Notes under the pieces: model-generated | Seen by the model: only the letters and a program-made list of their open reading frames with translations | The model's database searches: none | What the model was told of the DNA's origin: nothing | Shown here: positions 10,740 through 22,039 of the stretch, in pieces | Layout: each line of letters starts with the position of its first letter | Position numbering within the stretch: position 1 is the stretch's first letter | Translations under genes and position numbers: made by a program | Origin: Cyanoderma ruficeps | Lineage: Eukaryota; Chordata; Aves; Passeriformes; Timaliidae | DNA: 64,000 nucleotides | Direction: 5' to 3' | Assembly: GCA_008694505.1 (NCBI GenBank) | Contig: VZDJ01000056.1 | Coordinates: 11,179,903-11,243,902, forward strand

Positions 10740-11420
10740 TGAGTCAATTACGTGCCAGTGCTGGTCCATTTTCCTGGAATGTTCTATTCTTTAGCTTTCA
10801 GATGGAAATTCTCTATTTTAACTAAGATATATAACTATTAGCTATTTTACCTTACATTATTCAGGGTTTCCAGGGAAAATACATCCCATTCACAGTGAGC
10901 AGAAGCAAACCCGTGCTCTGCTTTAGCTGAATCCCAAGCTCAGCTCTCACTTAACAAAACCAGCCCGAGCTGTGCTGGAGCATCAATCCATAGAGAAGTA
11001 CTTAGGAGGAATAAATTGATTTTCTCATTGCTCTATGTTGGCTAAAAATTATTCGATTATGTATTTAGCTGCTAATGGAAACTCATTAGTAGATTTTCAT
11101 TTCATGCTTGTTTGCACCTGCAATCCATTTCTCCCTGTCCAAGGCACTGTTTCATTTTCGGTTCCGTGCTATAAATTTCCTCGCGTATAAACTGATAAGC
11201 GTCAGCCAAAATTCAGCGTACGTGGTGTGGAACAGCTCAGGGGCACGGCCCTCCCCACAGCATCGCTAAGGCAGCAGGTCCCCGGAGATTCGGGGTGTCT
11301 TATGCGCATATTGATGGCCTCACTCATTAACTTTGTTATCCTCGTTAGTGGCGGCTCTTTGTCGGCTCCTGTTGGCTCCGTGCTGGCTCCTGGGCATCTT
11401 TGTAACTCAAAGATGGGACA
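10740..11420. promoter_or_regulatory. Candidate conserved non-coding block
   Basis: AT-rich single-copy-looking DNA with many TAAT/ATTA cores (10800-11110) passes into a CpG-bearing stretch containing TATGCGCATATTGATGG and CTTTGTTATC (11290-11345), which resemble POU/SOX and GATA-type sites. No repeat signature and no coding signal were found. Enhancer function is inferred, with conservation not tested. Confidence 0.25.
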
Positions 11421-12060
11421 GTTCCCAATTTCGGGAGGGTCCCTCCTTCCCCCTGCCTGTTTTCCTGTGGGATGTGGTTTCAGTGGTGTTCAATCAAAGC
11501 TCAGCCCAGCGGCCTCTGGCTCTGTTTGGAAGGAGATGTTGTTGTCTGTGGGAACAGCACCCAATTCCAGCCAATTCCAGCCGCAAAGGAACGCGGCTGA
11601 ATTTCTCCTCCCCGTCCTTCTCCAGCTTCCTGACGGGTTTGTGCCTTGGGATGTGCAGCACAAGGAATCAGGCCCTGCTTCCCTGGGATCTGCTTCCACC
11701 TCCCACTCACAAATCCTGCCCAGTCTGGGCTCAGCTCTGCCTCCCCTTCTGCCCTCTCCTCTCCCCTGTGGCAGCAGAACCCAGCCAGACCCCACACGGG
11801 TGGAAAGCAGAGCAGTCACCCCGGGTTACCCATCCAAAATCCCTTCAAGCATTCCTAGCTCAGTCCTGGACCACCCTGAGCTGCAGAAATGGATGTGGTT
11901 GGAAAGGCTCCTGCTGGGAGCAACTGGGAACAAGGAGTGCAGAGATCAGAGGTGCAGCAGTGGCAGATGGGCAGAACCTGCTCACTACGAGCTGCTGGGC
12001 TCCTAAAATGTTATTCTGGAGTGACCCACATCCAGGGTAGTGAAGCAGAACCTGATCATA
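11421..12060. other. GC-rich single-copy-looking sequence
   Basis: Two long frames (11227-12006 and 11333-12040) are open at once on the plus strand, and two minus-strand frames overlap them. This points to stop-poor composition rather than coding. A 10-bp 'ccaattccag' duplication lies at 11560-11580. Confidence 0.4.
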
Positions 12061-13010
12061 ATAATTATGTCGCTTTTTGTTTCCATAGGAGGAAATTAAT
12101 AAGTTATTCAGCTTCAGCAGAATTGCTCTGGATTGATCCAGATATGAGAACTGACTCTCGGTGTTGTGTATAGTGCAGCCCCCACAGAGAAAAAGGCATT
12201 TGCTGTGAAAATATCTATTTTATCAGGTAGCTCAAGCCTCTGGGGTCGGCCTGCATTCCCCACCCGAGTAACTGAGAGCAGGAACAGCTCTGAATGTGCT
12301 TGTTAAGTGGGCCTGATCAATACAAATCTATTTCTCAATTAAGTAGAAGATCCCGGTGTATGTGTATTGCCTGCAGGCCAAAAGAGTTCAGAGGAAAAAC
12401 CGGATTCCAGAATACAAAGTTGTGTTGGTTTTGCTCTGTGTTTTAAATGAGCTTTACCAGCATGCAACTGCAATCCTTGTGAACTCTGCAGATTAAATTT
12501 CCTTGCAGTAATGACCACTAGGAATTAGTGAAATGTTAATCTTCCCACCTGCTGTGTATGATTATACACGAGTCTAATCAACCTGATTACAAAAGAAAGT
12601 AATTTCTGCTTTTCCAGGGTTTTTTTGTTGCTGTCTGCTTCAGTTCTTCCCGAGGAACTGTGAAATACCTTACCCTGTATTTTAAAGCAAAAATAATGAT
12701 TAAATTAAAATGTGTAAAGGGGAGCAATGGAGGCTGATAGTAATTGCTTTACAAGAGATGCAGTAATTGATGCTCTGAGGATTTATTGCAAGGCATGGAA
12801 GTGAATTAGGAACCTGCTTCATCTGGATTTGCGTCGCTCTGATGAAGTCACTGCGTCTTTGAGTTCTCGGTTTCCAGCTAAACTCTTCTTAATGAGAATG
12901 CTAATAATTACAGTGGCACTAAATTGTTTTAGGGACACAGGAGGATGAGAGGCACATTTTGATGTCAGTTAAAGCCCCAGTCACCTTTCTGCTGCCAACC
13001 CTGAGACGAT
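12061..13010. promoter_or_regulatory. Candidate conserved non-coding block cluster
   Basis: The block from 12170 to 12960 is AT-rich, free of recognisable transposons and rich in TAATTA, AATTAAG, CTAATCAACCTGATTA and similar homeodomain-type sites, with a TGTATGATTATACA near-palindrome at 12556. Such composition is typical of vertebrate developmental enhancers. This is an inference to be tested by alignment. Confidence 0.25.
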
Positions 13011-13588
13011 GGGAGAAGGAGGAAATGCACCTGAAATCCATCGGAGGTTGGATCCATCCAACTCCTTCAAAGTTCCAGCCACGGCCAGACAAGTGGGTGA
13101 TGGTAAAGACAAGCTAAAAAGCTACATCTGATTGCATTTCTTGGCTTAAAGCTTGGTTAAAGCTGGGGCACATACCTTGGGAGCAGGTACTGCAGTGCAG
13201 AGAGGCTTTTCCAAGTCAGAAATGCAGGAAAATGAGGGTACAGATACCTGAAAACACAAGGAATGTAGGGTAAGCCACAGCAAACGTTATCCTGCTTCTT
13301 CCAGCAGTCAAACCCAGTTTCCTGAGCAGCCACAAACCCCAGAACACCTGAACTCCACCCCCTGCTTGCCCCCTGCACATGGAAACACCTGGAATAATCC
13401 CTGGGTTCAGAATCATCATATCCAGCCATGTGATCAATGGAACCACTCCAGGCCTGATGAGCATCACTGCACAGGCAGGCTCAGCATTCCCACGGCAAGG
13501 AGGTGCCAAATGTGCCCCCAGTGTCCCCAGCAGGAAGAGCTGCTGGGGGATCTCCATGGTGACAGCGTGTGGCACGTCCCTGAGTTAC
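13011..13588. other. Single-copy-looking sequence
   Basis: No recognisable gene or repeat. Open frames on both strands overlap without support. Confidence 0.3.
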
Positions 13589-13645
13589 CTGAGTGATCAT
13601 TTCCATCCTTTCATCTGATCCCCACTTTTCATCTTTGCCTCGCTC
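13589..13645 (-). CDS. Candidate 57-bp exon (unrecognised)
   Basis: On the minus strand a strong pyrimidine tract ending TCTCCATTAG precedes a 57-bp open segment of 19 codons in phase 0, followed by the donor CAG|GTAACT. The encoded peptide is hydrophilic (it begins ERGKDEKW and ends MITQ). It is short, no neighbouring exon was found, and such splice-site pairs occur by chance in a 64-kb window. No family is recognised. It could equally be a lncRNA exon or nothing. Confidence 0.13.
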
Positions 13646-15111
13646 CTAATGGAGAGGAATGGACAAACATCCTCATGTTCCTTAGGGGAAAAGCAATTTT
13701 TTTTTTCTCATCTACACTCCTGCAACTTAATTCAAGTAATTCAGTTTTTGCAGGAAGAGCTGCTCATGGAAGTCAGGAATTTGCCTTTGACACACACACA
13801 GAGGCAGCTGTAAACTGGGCTGGAGAATGGCAAAAACCACCTTGCTAAATTATACATCCCCAAAAACCTCTCAAAAAGCCCCTTCCTCCAAACCTGTTCC
13901 TGGGGCAGTCCCAGCTCTCCCACACCCCCCAAGTTCTTCCCAGCCCTACTACTCCCAGTGCAGAAATCCCACAGGGAACCCTCTGCTCTTCCTCATTTCT
14001 GGTTATGGCACAGAAAGTGAATGTGGCTGAATCCAGGCCTTTCAGGAGCTGCAGTCTGGAGAAAAAAAGTCCTTCTGAGCTGTCCAAGCAGTCTGTCACC
14101 CTGTGGCAGGAGCTGTGGGTGTTGATTTCGGAGGGTGCCACAGCCACAGCCACAGCAAAGCCACAATTCCCTGGACTGGGCCATGGTTCCTTCCTCTCCC
14201 TCCTCCTCCTCGTGCTCTCTAACTCTGCTTCTTAGAAAAACTGAACATTTTCCAGCTTGGCTCGTTAAAATCTTCAACACCTTAAACAATCTGGGTTCTC
14301 TCACGCTTTGGGTGGTGCAGGAATATCCCTGGGACATGAAGCCCAAGGCTGTGAAGGGAATTTGGGGATGGGAGACCAACAACCCAACCAGGACATCCAG
14401 CAAATGTGAGACACTGTGACAGAGATAAAGACAATTAAAACGGGATTATCAGCTATAAAACTGCTCCTGAGACCTGCCCCAAGCCTGTCCCGAGGGCAGA
14501 GGGAGGCCAACCTTGGTGAGTGTGACATCAGGGGGAGCAGGGACCGATTGCTGTGCACTCAGCACCCCCAATGCCTGCATTTTGGGGTTTAATCTGTTTC
14601 TAATTGGAGAAATAAATCCGATAGATCATTAAAGTGCTGTTCCCAGCACTCTGCAGTCCCCTGCTCCCCCCTCCCAGCACAGTCCCTGTTATCTAACACC
14701 TGGTAGGGGATTTAAAAGGAACTCTTCATCTCATTTCATACATTAGTGCTAAGTTTAGCTTCTGTAGGTAACAGTTTCTGTTTGAACTAATAAAGAGGTG
14801 CGTTCAGAATCTCAGGGGCACGCTCTCTGCTCATTTGAAACAAATGAGGATTATATAAGGAGGAACAGGAGCTACAAATAGGATTCATAAAATTAATTGG
14901 CTGGAAGCTGCAGCGGAGTGGAACCATCAGAGGTGACGAGTGGCCACAGCATGTCCTTCCCCCTGCACAGCCCTGGGGACACAGGGCCCTGGCACCACTG
15001 CCACCCTCCCCAGGGCTCCCCAGGAGCTCCACCTTGTCCCCGTTTGTGCAGCCCCACAGAAGCTCCAAAAGGGGCACAGATGCTGCAGCCAAAACCTGGA
15101 GCAGCACCCTG
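13646..15111. other. Single-copy region
   Basis: No known element was found. An (AC)-rich spot lies at 13790-13800 and a short 'ccacag' tandem at 14138-14156. The part 14580-14900 is AT-rich with 'ctaattggagaaataaatc' and 'cattaaagtgctg' and looks CNE-like. The upstream limit of the LTR that follows is not sharp and could lie before 15112. Confidence 0.3.
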
Positions 15112-15387
15112 GAGAGAACAAGAAGGATGGGACCTCCCAACCTGGAGCTGGAATTAAACAATTCAACCCCAAAATGCAAACGGACCAAAACTTATAAAAA
15201 TTAAAGACCTCGTGACCATTTGTCCATTTTGTGACCATTTTGTGACCATTTTGGGTCCACCTTGGCTGTAGCCCTGGCCAGGCTCTTGTCCTCCCCAAGG
15301 TGGATCCTAAAGGCCTTTCAATAAATCTCTACTTTATTCTCTGCCTCTGTCCAGTCTCTGTTCCAGCTCAGCCTTCCCAAGGCATCA
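15112..15387 (+). mobile_element. Solo LTR fragment, LTR family 1 (plus)
   Basis: It matches the LTRs at 27676-28065 (+) and 17391-17762 (-). Shared landmarks are 'acaagaaggatgggac', 'ggaccaaaacttataaaa' (TATA-like), repeated 'ttttgtgacca' units, 'gtagccctggccaggc', 'ggcctttcaataaatctc' (polyadenylation signal) and the 3' end 'ccttcccaaggcatca'. The 5' part is diverged or missing compared with 27676. No internal retroviral genes are present. It is joined directly to a CR1 piece, a junction shared with the inverted copy at 17 kb. Confidence 0.78.
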
Positions 15388-15572
15388 AGGGGACTGAGCT
15401 CTTTGGGATCCTGTCAGCAACAGGGGACTGGAGGAGAGGAAAGGGCCTCATGTGGTGCCAGGGGAGGTTGAGATTGGGGATTAGGGGAAATTTCTTCATG
15501 GCAAGGGTTGCCTGGCACTGGAACAGGGCAGTGGTGGAGTCGCCATCCCTGGGAGTGTTTAAAAAGTCCTGA
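15388..15572 (+). mobile_element. CR1 LINE fragment joined to the LTR (plus)
   Basis: Sense CR1 sequence ('ggaaagggcctcatgtggtg', 'tagggg aaatttcttcatgg', 'ctggaacagggcagtggtgg') follows the LTR end after a ~35-bp linker. The reverse complement of 17200-17390 matches it closely, including the linker 'aggggactgagctctttggg'. It breaks off after 'gtgtttaaaaagtcc', before the usual 3' end. Confidence 0.8.
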
Positions 15573-16534
15573 CTATGGGAGCAGGGAGCACACTGTGGTC
15601 CAAGTTGTTCAAATACATTGCTACATCAGCCAGCAATTCAAATAACTGGGAGTAAAGCTTCTCTTGCACCTAATTAATACCAGTAATTACTACTGGTAAT
15701 TAATACTGGTAGTATTGGGAACTCCTTGTGCTTCTGAGGGCTGTCCCTGCATGCCCACACCCTGCGTGGGGCTTCACTCCCACTGCTTGAGGAGAGCCAC
15801 CCACTTTGCCCGGGCTCTGTGGGGCTGTTCACACCCACATTCAGGAGCAGGAGTGATCACTCAACACATTTTCCAAAAGAACTGGGCTGTGCATGTGCTG
15901 TTAAGATTATCCCACAGCACGAGCTAAGATTAAAGTCCCCCTCTAGATTTCACAGTGTCTGGGAGTCTCGCAGCTCTCCAGACACGGCTTCTATTTAAAG
16001 GAAACTCTCTCTCTGTGGATAATGTTCTGTTCTCAGGTGTCACCTGCTCCTCACAGCCACCCCCACATGGAGTGAGTGGGGAGGGATCACGCCACCAGGG
16101 AAAGGGGAGCTGGAGTGTCCCAACCCAAAAGTGTCACTTTTCTAAGTGTGGCACCCACTGCTGCTGCTGGGAGTCACTGGCACTCGTGCAGCTTGGGTCA
16201 AGGTTGTGAAAACAGCCATTTGTTGATGTCCCTCCTGTCATAAAATCAGCCAAAATCACTTCTTCCCCTGCCGTAAAAATATTTTCATATCAAAGCCTTT
16301 TTTTCCCCTCGTTTTTCAAACGTTACTTTTGGCAGACGTTACAAAAGAAGGGAAGGATGTTGGGATACTTTACACAGTGCCATATCTGAGGGGAAAAAAA
16401 ATCCCCTGCCTGAATGTGTGTCAGTGTAAACACACAGCATTGAACACTGAACTTATAAAAATCTCACAAAACACCCAACCTTTTTCTTGAGACGTCGGAA
16501 TCTTGTCATACATCTCACCGACGGCCACCACACG
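15573..16534. other. Spacer inside the inverted repeat, single-copy-looking
   Basis: It contains small 'tactggtaattaa' direct and inverted repeats at 15681-15711 (arms taccagta/tactggta) and otherwise nothing recognisable. Confidence 0.35.
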
Positions 16535-16689
16535 GAGTATCAGATCACTTGATGGGCCTTAGGCTTCAAGGAAAATAAATCTAGAAGTAAATTTTTGGGA
16601 AGAAAACAGTGAGAGAGTATTAGATTGCTTGACGGACCTTAAGCTTCAAGGAAAATAAATTTAGAAGTAAAGTTTTTGGGAAGAAAACA
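16535..16689. repeat. 80-bp tandem duplication
   Basis: Two units start 'gagtatcagatcacttgatgg' and 'gagtattagattgcttgacgg' and both run through 'cttcaaggaaaataaat' to 'ttttgggaagaaaaca'. The period is 80 bp with several substitutions between units. Confidence 0.9.
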
Positions 16690-17095
16690 ATCTTTTGGGA
16701 GAGTCTTAAGATGTCACTGGACTGTGGCCATCCTTGAGGGACGTTAACAGGAATCACAGTCCTTCAAACCTGAGCCTAAGTGAGATGGGTGACTCGCTCC
16801 CATGGCAACTTCTGAGGTGCTCTACGGATGGAAAGGGAAAAACAGGGATATTTTGCATGCGTAGTGGAAAGACAAGGAAATATCCAAGGAAAAACCCCCT
16901 TGCAGGTGGGGAAGGTGTGTCCCACTGGAAACAACCCAAAATCTCAACCTTTCTCTCCTCAGGGGATGCAGCCTGTGTTTGCCAGTTGCCCAAAGCAAGA
17001 GCAGGGACAGCACATTCCTTAGGGCTGGGAGGAGGCCTGGGGGCAGTTGTGTGTCCCACCTCCCTGTGTGGGGTTGGGTCCCAGGGACACTTCTG
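16690..17095. other. Spacer inside the inverted repeat
   Basis: No recognised element. Open frames on both strands are unsupported. Confidence 0.3.
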
Positions 17096-17390
17096 GTGTC
17101 ACCACAGAGTCACCCAGGCTGGGAAAGACCCCTGAGCTCATCAGGCCCAACCATCGGCCCAGCAGCACCACGCTCACCACCAAACAACTTCCTCAAGTCC
17201 CACAGTGAGGTTTTTTAAAACACTCCCAAGGATGGTGACTCCACCACCGCCCTGTTCCAGTCCCTGACAACCCTTGCCATGAAGAAATTTCCCCTAATCC
17301 CCAATCTCAACCTCCCCTGGCACCACATGAGGCCCTTTCCTCTCCTCCTGTCCCCTGCTGCTGACAGGATCCCAAAGAGCTCAGTCCCCT
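17096..17390 (-). mobile_element. CR1 LINE 3' fragment joined to the LTR (minus)
   Basis: 'cacagagtcacccaggctgg' at the low-coordinate end is the reverse complement of a CR1 3' end. 'ggatggtgactccaccaccg' and 'atgaagaaatttcccctaatcc' follow in the expected order. From 17200 to 17390 it is the reverse complement of 15388-15572, linker included, and it runs straight into the LTR at 17391. Confidence 0.85.
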
Positions 17391-17762
17391 TGATGCCTTG
17401 GGAAGGCTGAGCTGGAACAGAGACTGGACAGAGCTAAGAGAGAATAAAGTAGAGATTTATTGAAAGACCTTTAAGGATCCACCTTGGGGAGGACAAGAGC
17501 CTGGCCAGGGCTACACCCAAGGTGGACCCAAAATGGCACCTCGGTCATCAGGTCTTTAATTTTTATAAGTTTTGGTGCATTTGCATATTTGGGTTAATTG
17601 CCCAATTACAGCTTCAGATTGTAAAGTCCCATCCTTGTTTTCTCTCTTCAGCCCACCCTTGTTTGTGCTTTTGGGCCTGAAAACTTTTAACAGTTTTCCT
17701 TGGTATGCAGCAGGACAAGGATTTGTTTTGCCGACCTACCTTGTGAAGAGAGCTGAGTGACA
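17391..17762 (-). mobile_element. Solo LTR, LTR family 1 (minus)
   Basis: Read on the minus strand it starts TGTCACTCAGCTC and ends GGCATCA, as does the copy at 27676-28065. 'ggatttgttttgccgacc', the TATA-like 'ttataaaaatta' and the 'tcaataaatctc' signal are in matching positions. It lacks part of the 'ttttgtgacca' repeats. No coding sequence and no clear target-site duplication were found. Confidence 0.82.
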
Positions 17763-18170
17763 CTGGTCAGCACAGAATCTGAAAAACATGAAAGCTCAAA
17801 CTTAAGACATCACCCTGACTGCCCCACACCAGGGGTCTGATTTAGCCAGCCTGAATTCCTGAATTCCCACGTGGCACCATCCCAGCTGTGGAACCGTGCC
17901 CAAACTGACCCACAGCAGCACCTTAAGTTCAGCTGAACGCCCCGTGCACTCCCTCACCCAGAGCAGGTGACCTGTTTTCTGCACCTTCTGTTGGAGCATT
18001 TCATTCCCCAGCCCTTCCTCCTGGAGGGCACAGCCACTGTTTTCCTACAGAAACGGGTTTGTTCTGCAGCCAGGGGCAGCAGAGCCATGGAACCTCTTAT
18101 CTCTTCCCTCACTTCACGTCCTGGCACCATCCCCGAGCATTTGGAGAGCCCAGCATGAGGGTTCTGCTCC
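17763..18170. other. Single-copy-looking sequence
   Basis: No recognised gene or repeat. Confidence 0.3.
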
Positions 18171-18192
18171 ACACACACACACACACACACAC
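18171..18192. repeat. (AC)11 microsatellite
   Basis: Eleven perfect AC units followed by a C-run. Confidence 0.97.
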
Positions 18193-19087
18193 CCCCCCAT
18201 TAAAACACATTTATGGTTTTGGAACGTGTGTCTTCAGCTGGAACCTCCGAGCCAAGTGCAGGGGGTTTGTCTGGAGGTAACAAAAGCCTCGTGGCATTTC
18301 CTAGATAGAACGAGCCCCGAGTTTAGCAATTATTCATAGCCTTGCACACATCCTTGCAGACAGCCCAGCTGACTTGGCAGACTGGAGCTAATTGGGTTTA
18401 CAGTAGAATGAAGCTTTGATTGAAGTGCCTCGCTTAAAAAAAAAACCCAAAAATTATTCCACATCCCCCCCTCACACCCCTGCTAACATCACTCTGGAGC
18501 GTGTAAAACAACCACCCCACATCTTAGCAAAAGGACAAAGGCAGGGATTTTTATTGCTTTACCAAGCAAAGACCCACAAGTGAATAATCCTGGGAGTTTG
18601 ATGTGCTGTATTCTGATCCATAATTCAGCGGCGGCACCGGGGCTGCGTGGTCCTGACATTTCAGGCTGCTTTTGAAGTTCACGAAACCCCTGCAGTCACC
18701 AAGGGGAGGGATCCTGCTCAGGGAGCCAAGGTGGGCCCTGAACAAAAGGTGGGAAGAAAAAGGCTCCAAAGCTAATGCACAAAAACCTTGGAGAATGTAA
18801 ATGAACGTAGCCTCGAGTTTACCGAGTAAATAATTCAAATTCAAACCGTGGTGATTTATGAAAATAAAAAGACATATTTAATGAGCCCAGCAGGCAGCAG
18901 GTGCTTCTATTTTAACATGTTAAAGGCAAAAATCAAAAGGCAGAAGCTTTTTCCTGTTTGATGGTCACAGTTTAAAATAAAAGCTCTTCCCTGCGCTTCA
19001 GGGATGTGCTGTGCTGTGCTCAGCAGTTTGGCTGCTCCAAGGAGGGTCCTTTGAACGCTCCCATCACCATTTGTGCCCACAGCCACC
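18193..19087. other. Single-copy region, CNE-like at 18290-18440
   Basis: Around 18290-18440 the sequence contains 'gtttagcaattattcatagcc' and 'ggagctaattgggtttacag', in the style of conserved non-coding DNA. 18540-18900 is similar but weaker. No coding signal was found. Confidence 0.28.
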
Positions 19088-19310
19088 TGCAGAATCCTGC
19101 CAGACCTTATGGGCAGGGACACCTCCCACTGTCCCAGGCTGCTCCAAGCTCAGTGTCCAACCTGGCCTTGGGCACTGCAGGGATCCAGGGGCAGCCACAA
19201 CTGCTCTGGGCACCCTGTGCCAGGCCCTGCCCACCCTCACTGTAAAAATTCCTTCCTCCTAACTGCTCCAAATCTGCCCTTTCTTAGTTCAAAACTTCCC
19301 CCTTGCTGAC
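19088..19310 (-). mobile_element. CR1 LINE 3' fragment (minus orientation)
   Basis: 'gcagggacacctcccactgt', 'caacctggccttgggcactg', 'ctctgggcaccctgtgccagg' and 'ctcactgtaaaaattccttcc' follow in the reverse-complement order of avian CR1. The 3' tail is eroded. Confidence 0.92.
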
Positions 19311-20950
19311 CTTTTGTGCTGTGCTTCATCCCCTTTCTGTCTGGAGGGCTTTCTGCACAAGCAGCACCTGGAGATGAGTGGCCTGGCTCTGAGTTCATGC
19401 TGGGCACGATTTCATCCCCTCAGGGACAGCCCCTTACATTCAGCCAGATTTGGGGCAGCTAGAAGATGGCATTTATTAAAATAGGCTTAAAAGAAATCAC
19501 AGAGAAGGGAAGATGGAGGTGGAAACCCCATTGACCTGAGCAAGGCGGGGAGGGAGCTGTGCCACGCATCCTGCCTGTCTTCAGTTCTCCCACCTCTCTT
19601 ATTTATTCCATGTTGCAGAAGGGAAACCCAGAATTCAATTATCTCGTGAGGTTATTTAGAGCAAGGACAAGAGACGTAGGAGTGACATGGTCAGAGTGGT
19701 TTCTCCCTGGGATGAGAGGACAGGGAGAGCCTTCCCCCGGGTGTGTGAGTGGCAAATCCCAGGGAAGACTCCACAAGCTCCAGGGAAAGGCGGCGAGCTG
19801 TTCCCACCAGCTGCAAATCCCCACTCCCCACAGCAATCTCCAGCAGGAGAAATCAGCCCTGCGGCCCTTCCACAGGAGTATCACATCCTCAGTGAGCTCC
19901 CTGCCCCAATTTGCTGCTGCAGAGGGAGGTGACACCAGGCAGGAGCTCCTTGGGCAGGGGACAGGGACATCCATCACCCTGGTCCCCCCTCCAGGGACTC
20001 ACAGCCGCCACCCTGTGTCACCCACAGCTGTTGCCGTGGCAATTGGAAATCATAAAAAAATAAATAAACTCTTTTTTATGACACAACTCGGGGAGTGCCT
20101 GGCTACTGCCAGGAGTTGAAATTTGGCCTGTTTGGTTAATTTGTTGGGATGCCACGAGTGAGGGCCTGATTTGAAACCACAAGTCATTTTTCTCCTTGGA
20201 AGAGTGGATAACTGAGTCTATTAATCCAACAATACATTTAAGCTGAGTTATTGTGACAAGGGACTTCCATTATCCATTTCATCGAGTTGCAAACTGTCAG
20301 AATAAATCTCAGGGGGTTCAGGAAAAAAGCTGCCTGCCTTTGTTGGCTGTTATTATATGCCACAACAGTTTAATTTGGTTCACTTTAACTCATGATACTG
20401 TACAGGTGTACAGGGGGAAGCTCACGGGGAACCTGCTACAGAAAATGGAACTTTATGGTCACCAAAGTTGTTTTTTTTAAAAGCAGCCATGACAGTAAAT
20501 TTGACATCCTGGCTGTACATTGACATTGACTTCAAGGACCCTTTTCCTTACACATTTCAGGTTTTAACTATAAATGCTTCTCCCTTTGGAATGAACATTT
20601 GCAAATTAAAAAGCGCTTTCTTAAAACTCCGGTTTTATCTTGCAAAACAAATTGATTTAACCAATTAAAACTCATATAACCAGAAATTAATCAACATAAA
20701 TCATAAAATGGAAGCAAGAGTATCAGCTTAAGATGTCAAACTGGAATTCTGAAGGTAGGATTCGATTTTAGGGCCACACCAGTGACTTAACTGCAAGGCA
20801 ACTCATTCTCCCACCTGTTCTGCAGATGATGGGAATTCTTAATTATCCTTTACTCGCTTGGTGTTGTAATTAAATCTCTTCTAGGATAAAATTATTAATT
20901 GATGTAATGGGGAACTGGCCATGACGTTGGAGGGCAGAAAGGTGCAATGG
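19311..20950. other. Single-copy region with CNE-like block
   Basis: 20100-20460 and the AT-rich 20460-20900 look like conserved non-coding sequence (for example 'ggataactgagtctattaatcc' and 'gagttattgtgacaaggg'). A 186-codon open frame at 19559-20119 has no recognisable domain. Confidence 0.3.
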
Positions 20951-21010
20951 AGGAGAAGGAGGGAGAAGGAGGGAGAAGGAGGGAGAAGGAGGGAGAAGGA
21001 GGGAGAAGGA
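20951..21010. repeat. 10-bp tandem repeat, 6 units
   Basis: Six units of (A/G)GGAGAAGGA in perfect or nearly perfect tandem, a purine-rich minisatellite. Confidence 0.95.
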
Positions 21011-22039
21011 GCATCACTCAGGGCCTGAAAAGCAGAGATGGAAAATTCCCAGTGAATTCGAAGCTGGGTGTGCTCACACCCAGCGAAGCAGGAGGAGGTG
21101 ACACCACACCAAGAGCTGCCTGGGGAGTTTGTTTGTCATCTGTCCCCACAGCTGCAGCCCTGGCCAGTCCCCCGGGGAATGGGACCTTGGAGGTTTCTCC
21201 TGCAGCACTGACGCTTTAACCCCAGTGCAGCACTTTTGTGTCAATTCTTGCCCTCAAGTTTCATTTCAAAGCTGCTGTGAGCCGCAGGAGGCCTGGAGAG
21301 AGGCAGGTCCAACACCCCCCACACTCTCATCTCATCCCAGCCTTCACAGATAATTATTAGTTCTGAGAAGGGACTTTGAAAGGTTTTTAAGTGCTGCTCA
21401 ACTCTGGCTGCGCTCCCATGCAGAACAAGCAGAAGTTCAACACCCTGGAGGGGAAAAAGAAGAAAATGCAACTCCAGAGTTTCTGGAGGGCAGAGGGAAC
21501 CCCTGGCTGGGAGGCAGCAGAGTCCCAGCTGTGGGTCTGGAGTGCAGGTGGCATTAATGGCACTGGGGAGGCTCTGCCAGGGCAGCTGGGCCACAGCTGG
21601 GGAATTCTTCTGATTTCCAGCTCCCTGAGCCCCAGCCTGGATGGACACACAGACCTGTGGCTTGCAGGCTTGGAAAGTAAAAGGGGCTGTGCTCTGTGTT
21701 GGGCTGAAATCAGTATTTTGGCCAGTCCAATAAAATATCTCACTTTATGCACCCAGGGGCAAGGACAAAGGGGAAAAAAATCTGTCAAAAAGTCCTTTAC
21801 GTCTTGGATTGATTTCTTTAAAAAAAAAAAAAGATTTGCTAAGAAATAAACATTGTGACTTCAACTGCTTTTAGTTCACCCTCTCAGCACTATTGCTGTG
21901 AAACAATGAGAACTCTAATTCCTGCTCTTCCCCAAAGTCATCGTTTGGTCTCAGGAGGGGGTCGGCAGCTCAGTACAAAATGTCAGTGTCACAACTTCAC
22001 AGCTCCAGCCCACTTTTGATCAGATCTGGGGAGTGAGAA
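21011..22039. other. Single-copy-looking sequence
   Basis: No recognised gene. An A12 run lies near 21821-21832. Confidence 0.3.

Noticed and set aside
11227..12040. Two overlapping plus frames of 259 and 235 codons
   Set aside because: Both are open over the same bases, as are two minus frames, which is typical of stop-poor GC-rich DNA. No family is recognised.
14138..14156. 'ccacag' run read as a microsatellite
   Set aside because: Only about three imperfect units, too short to list as a repeat.
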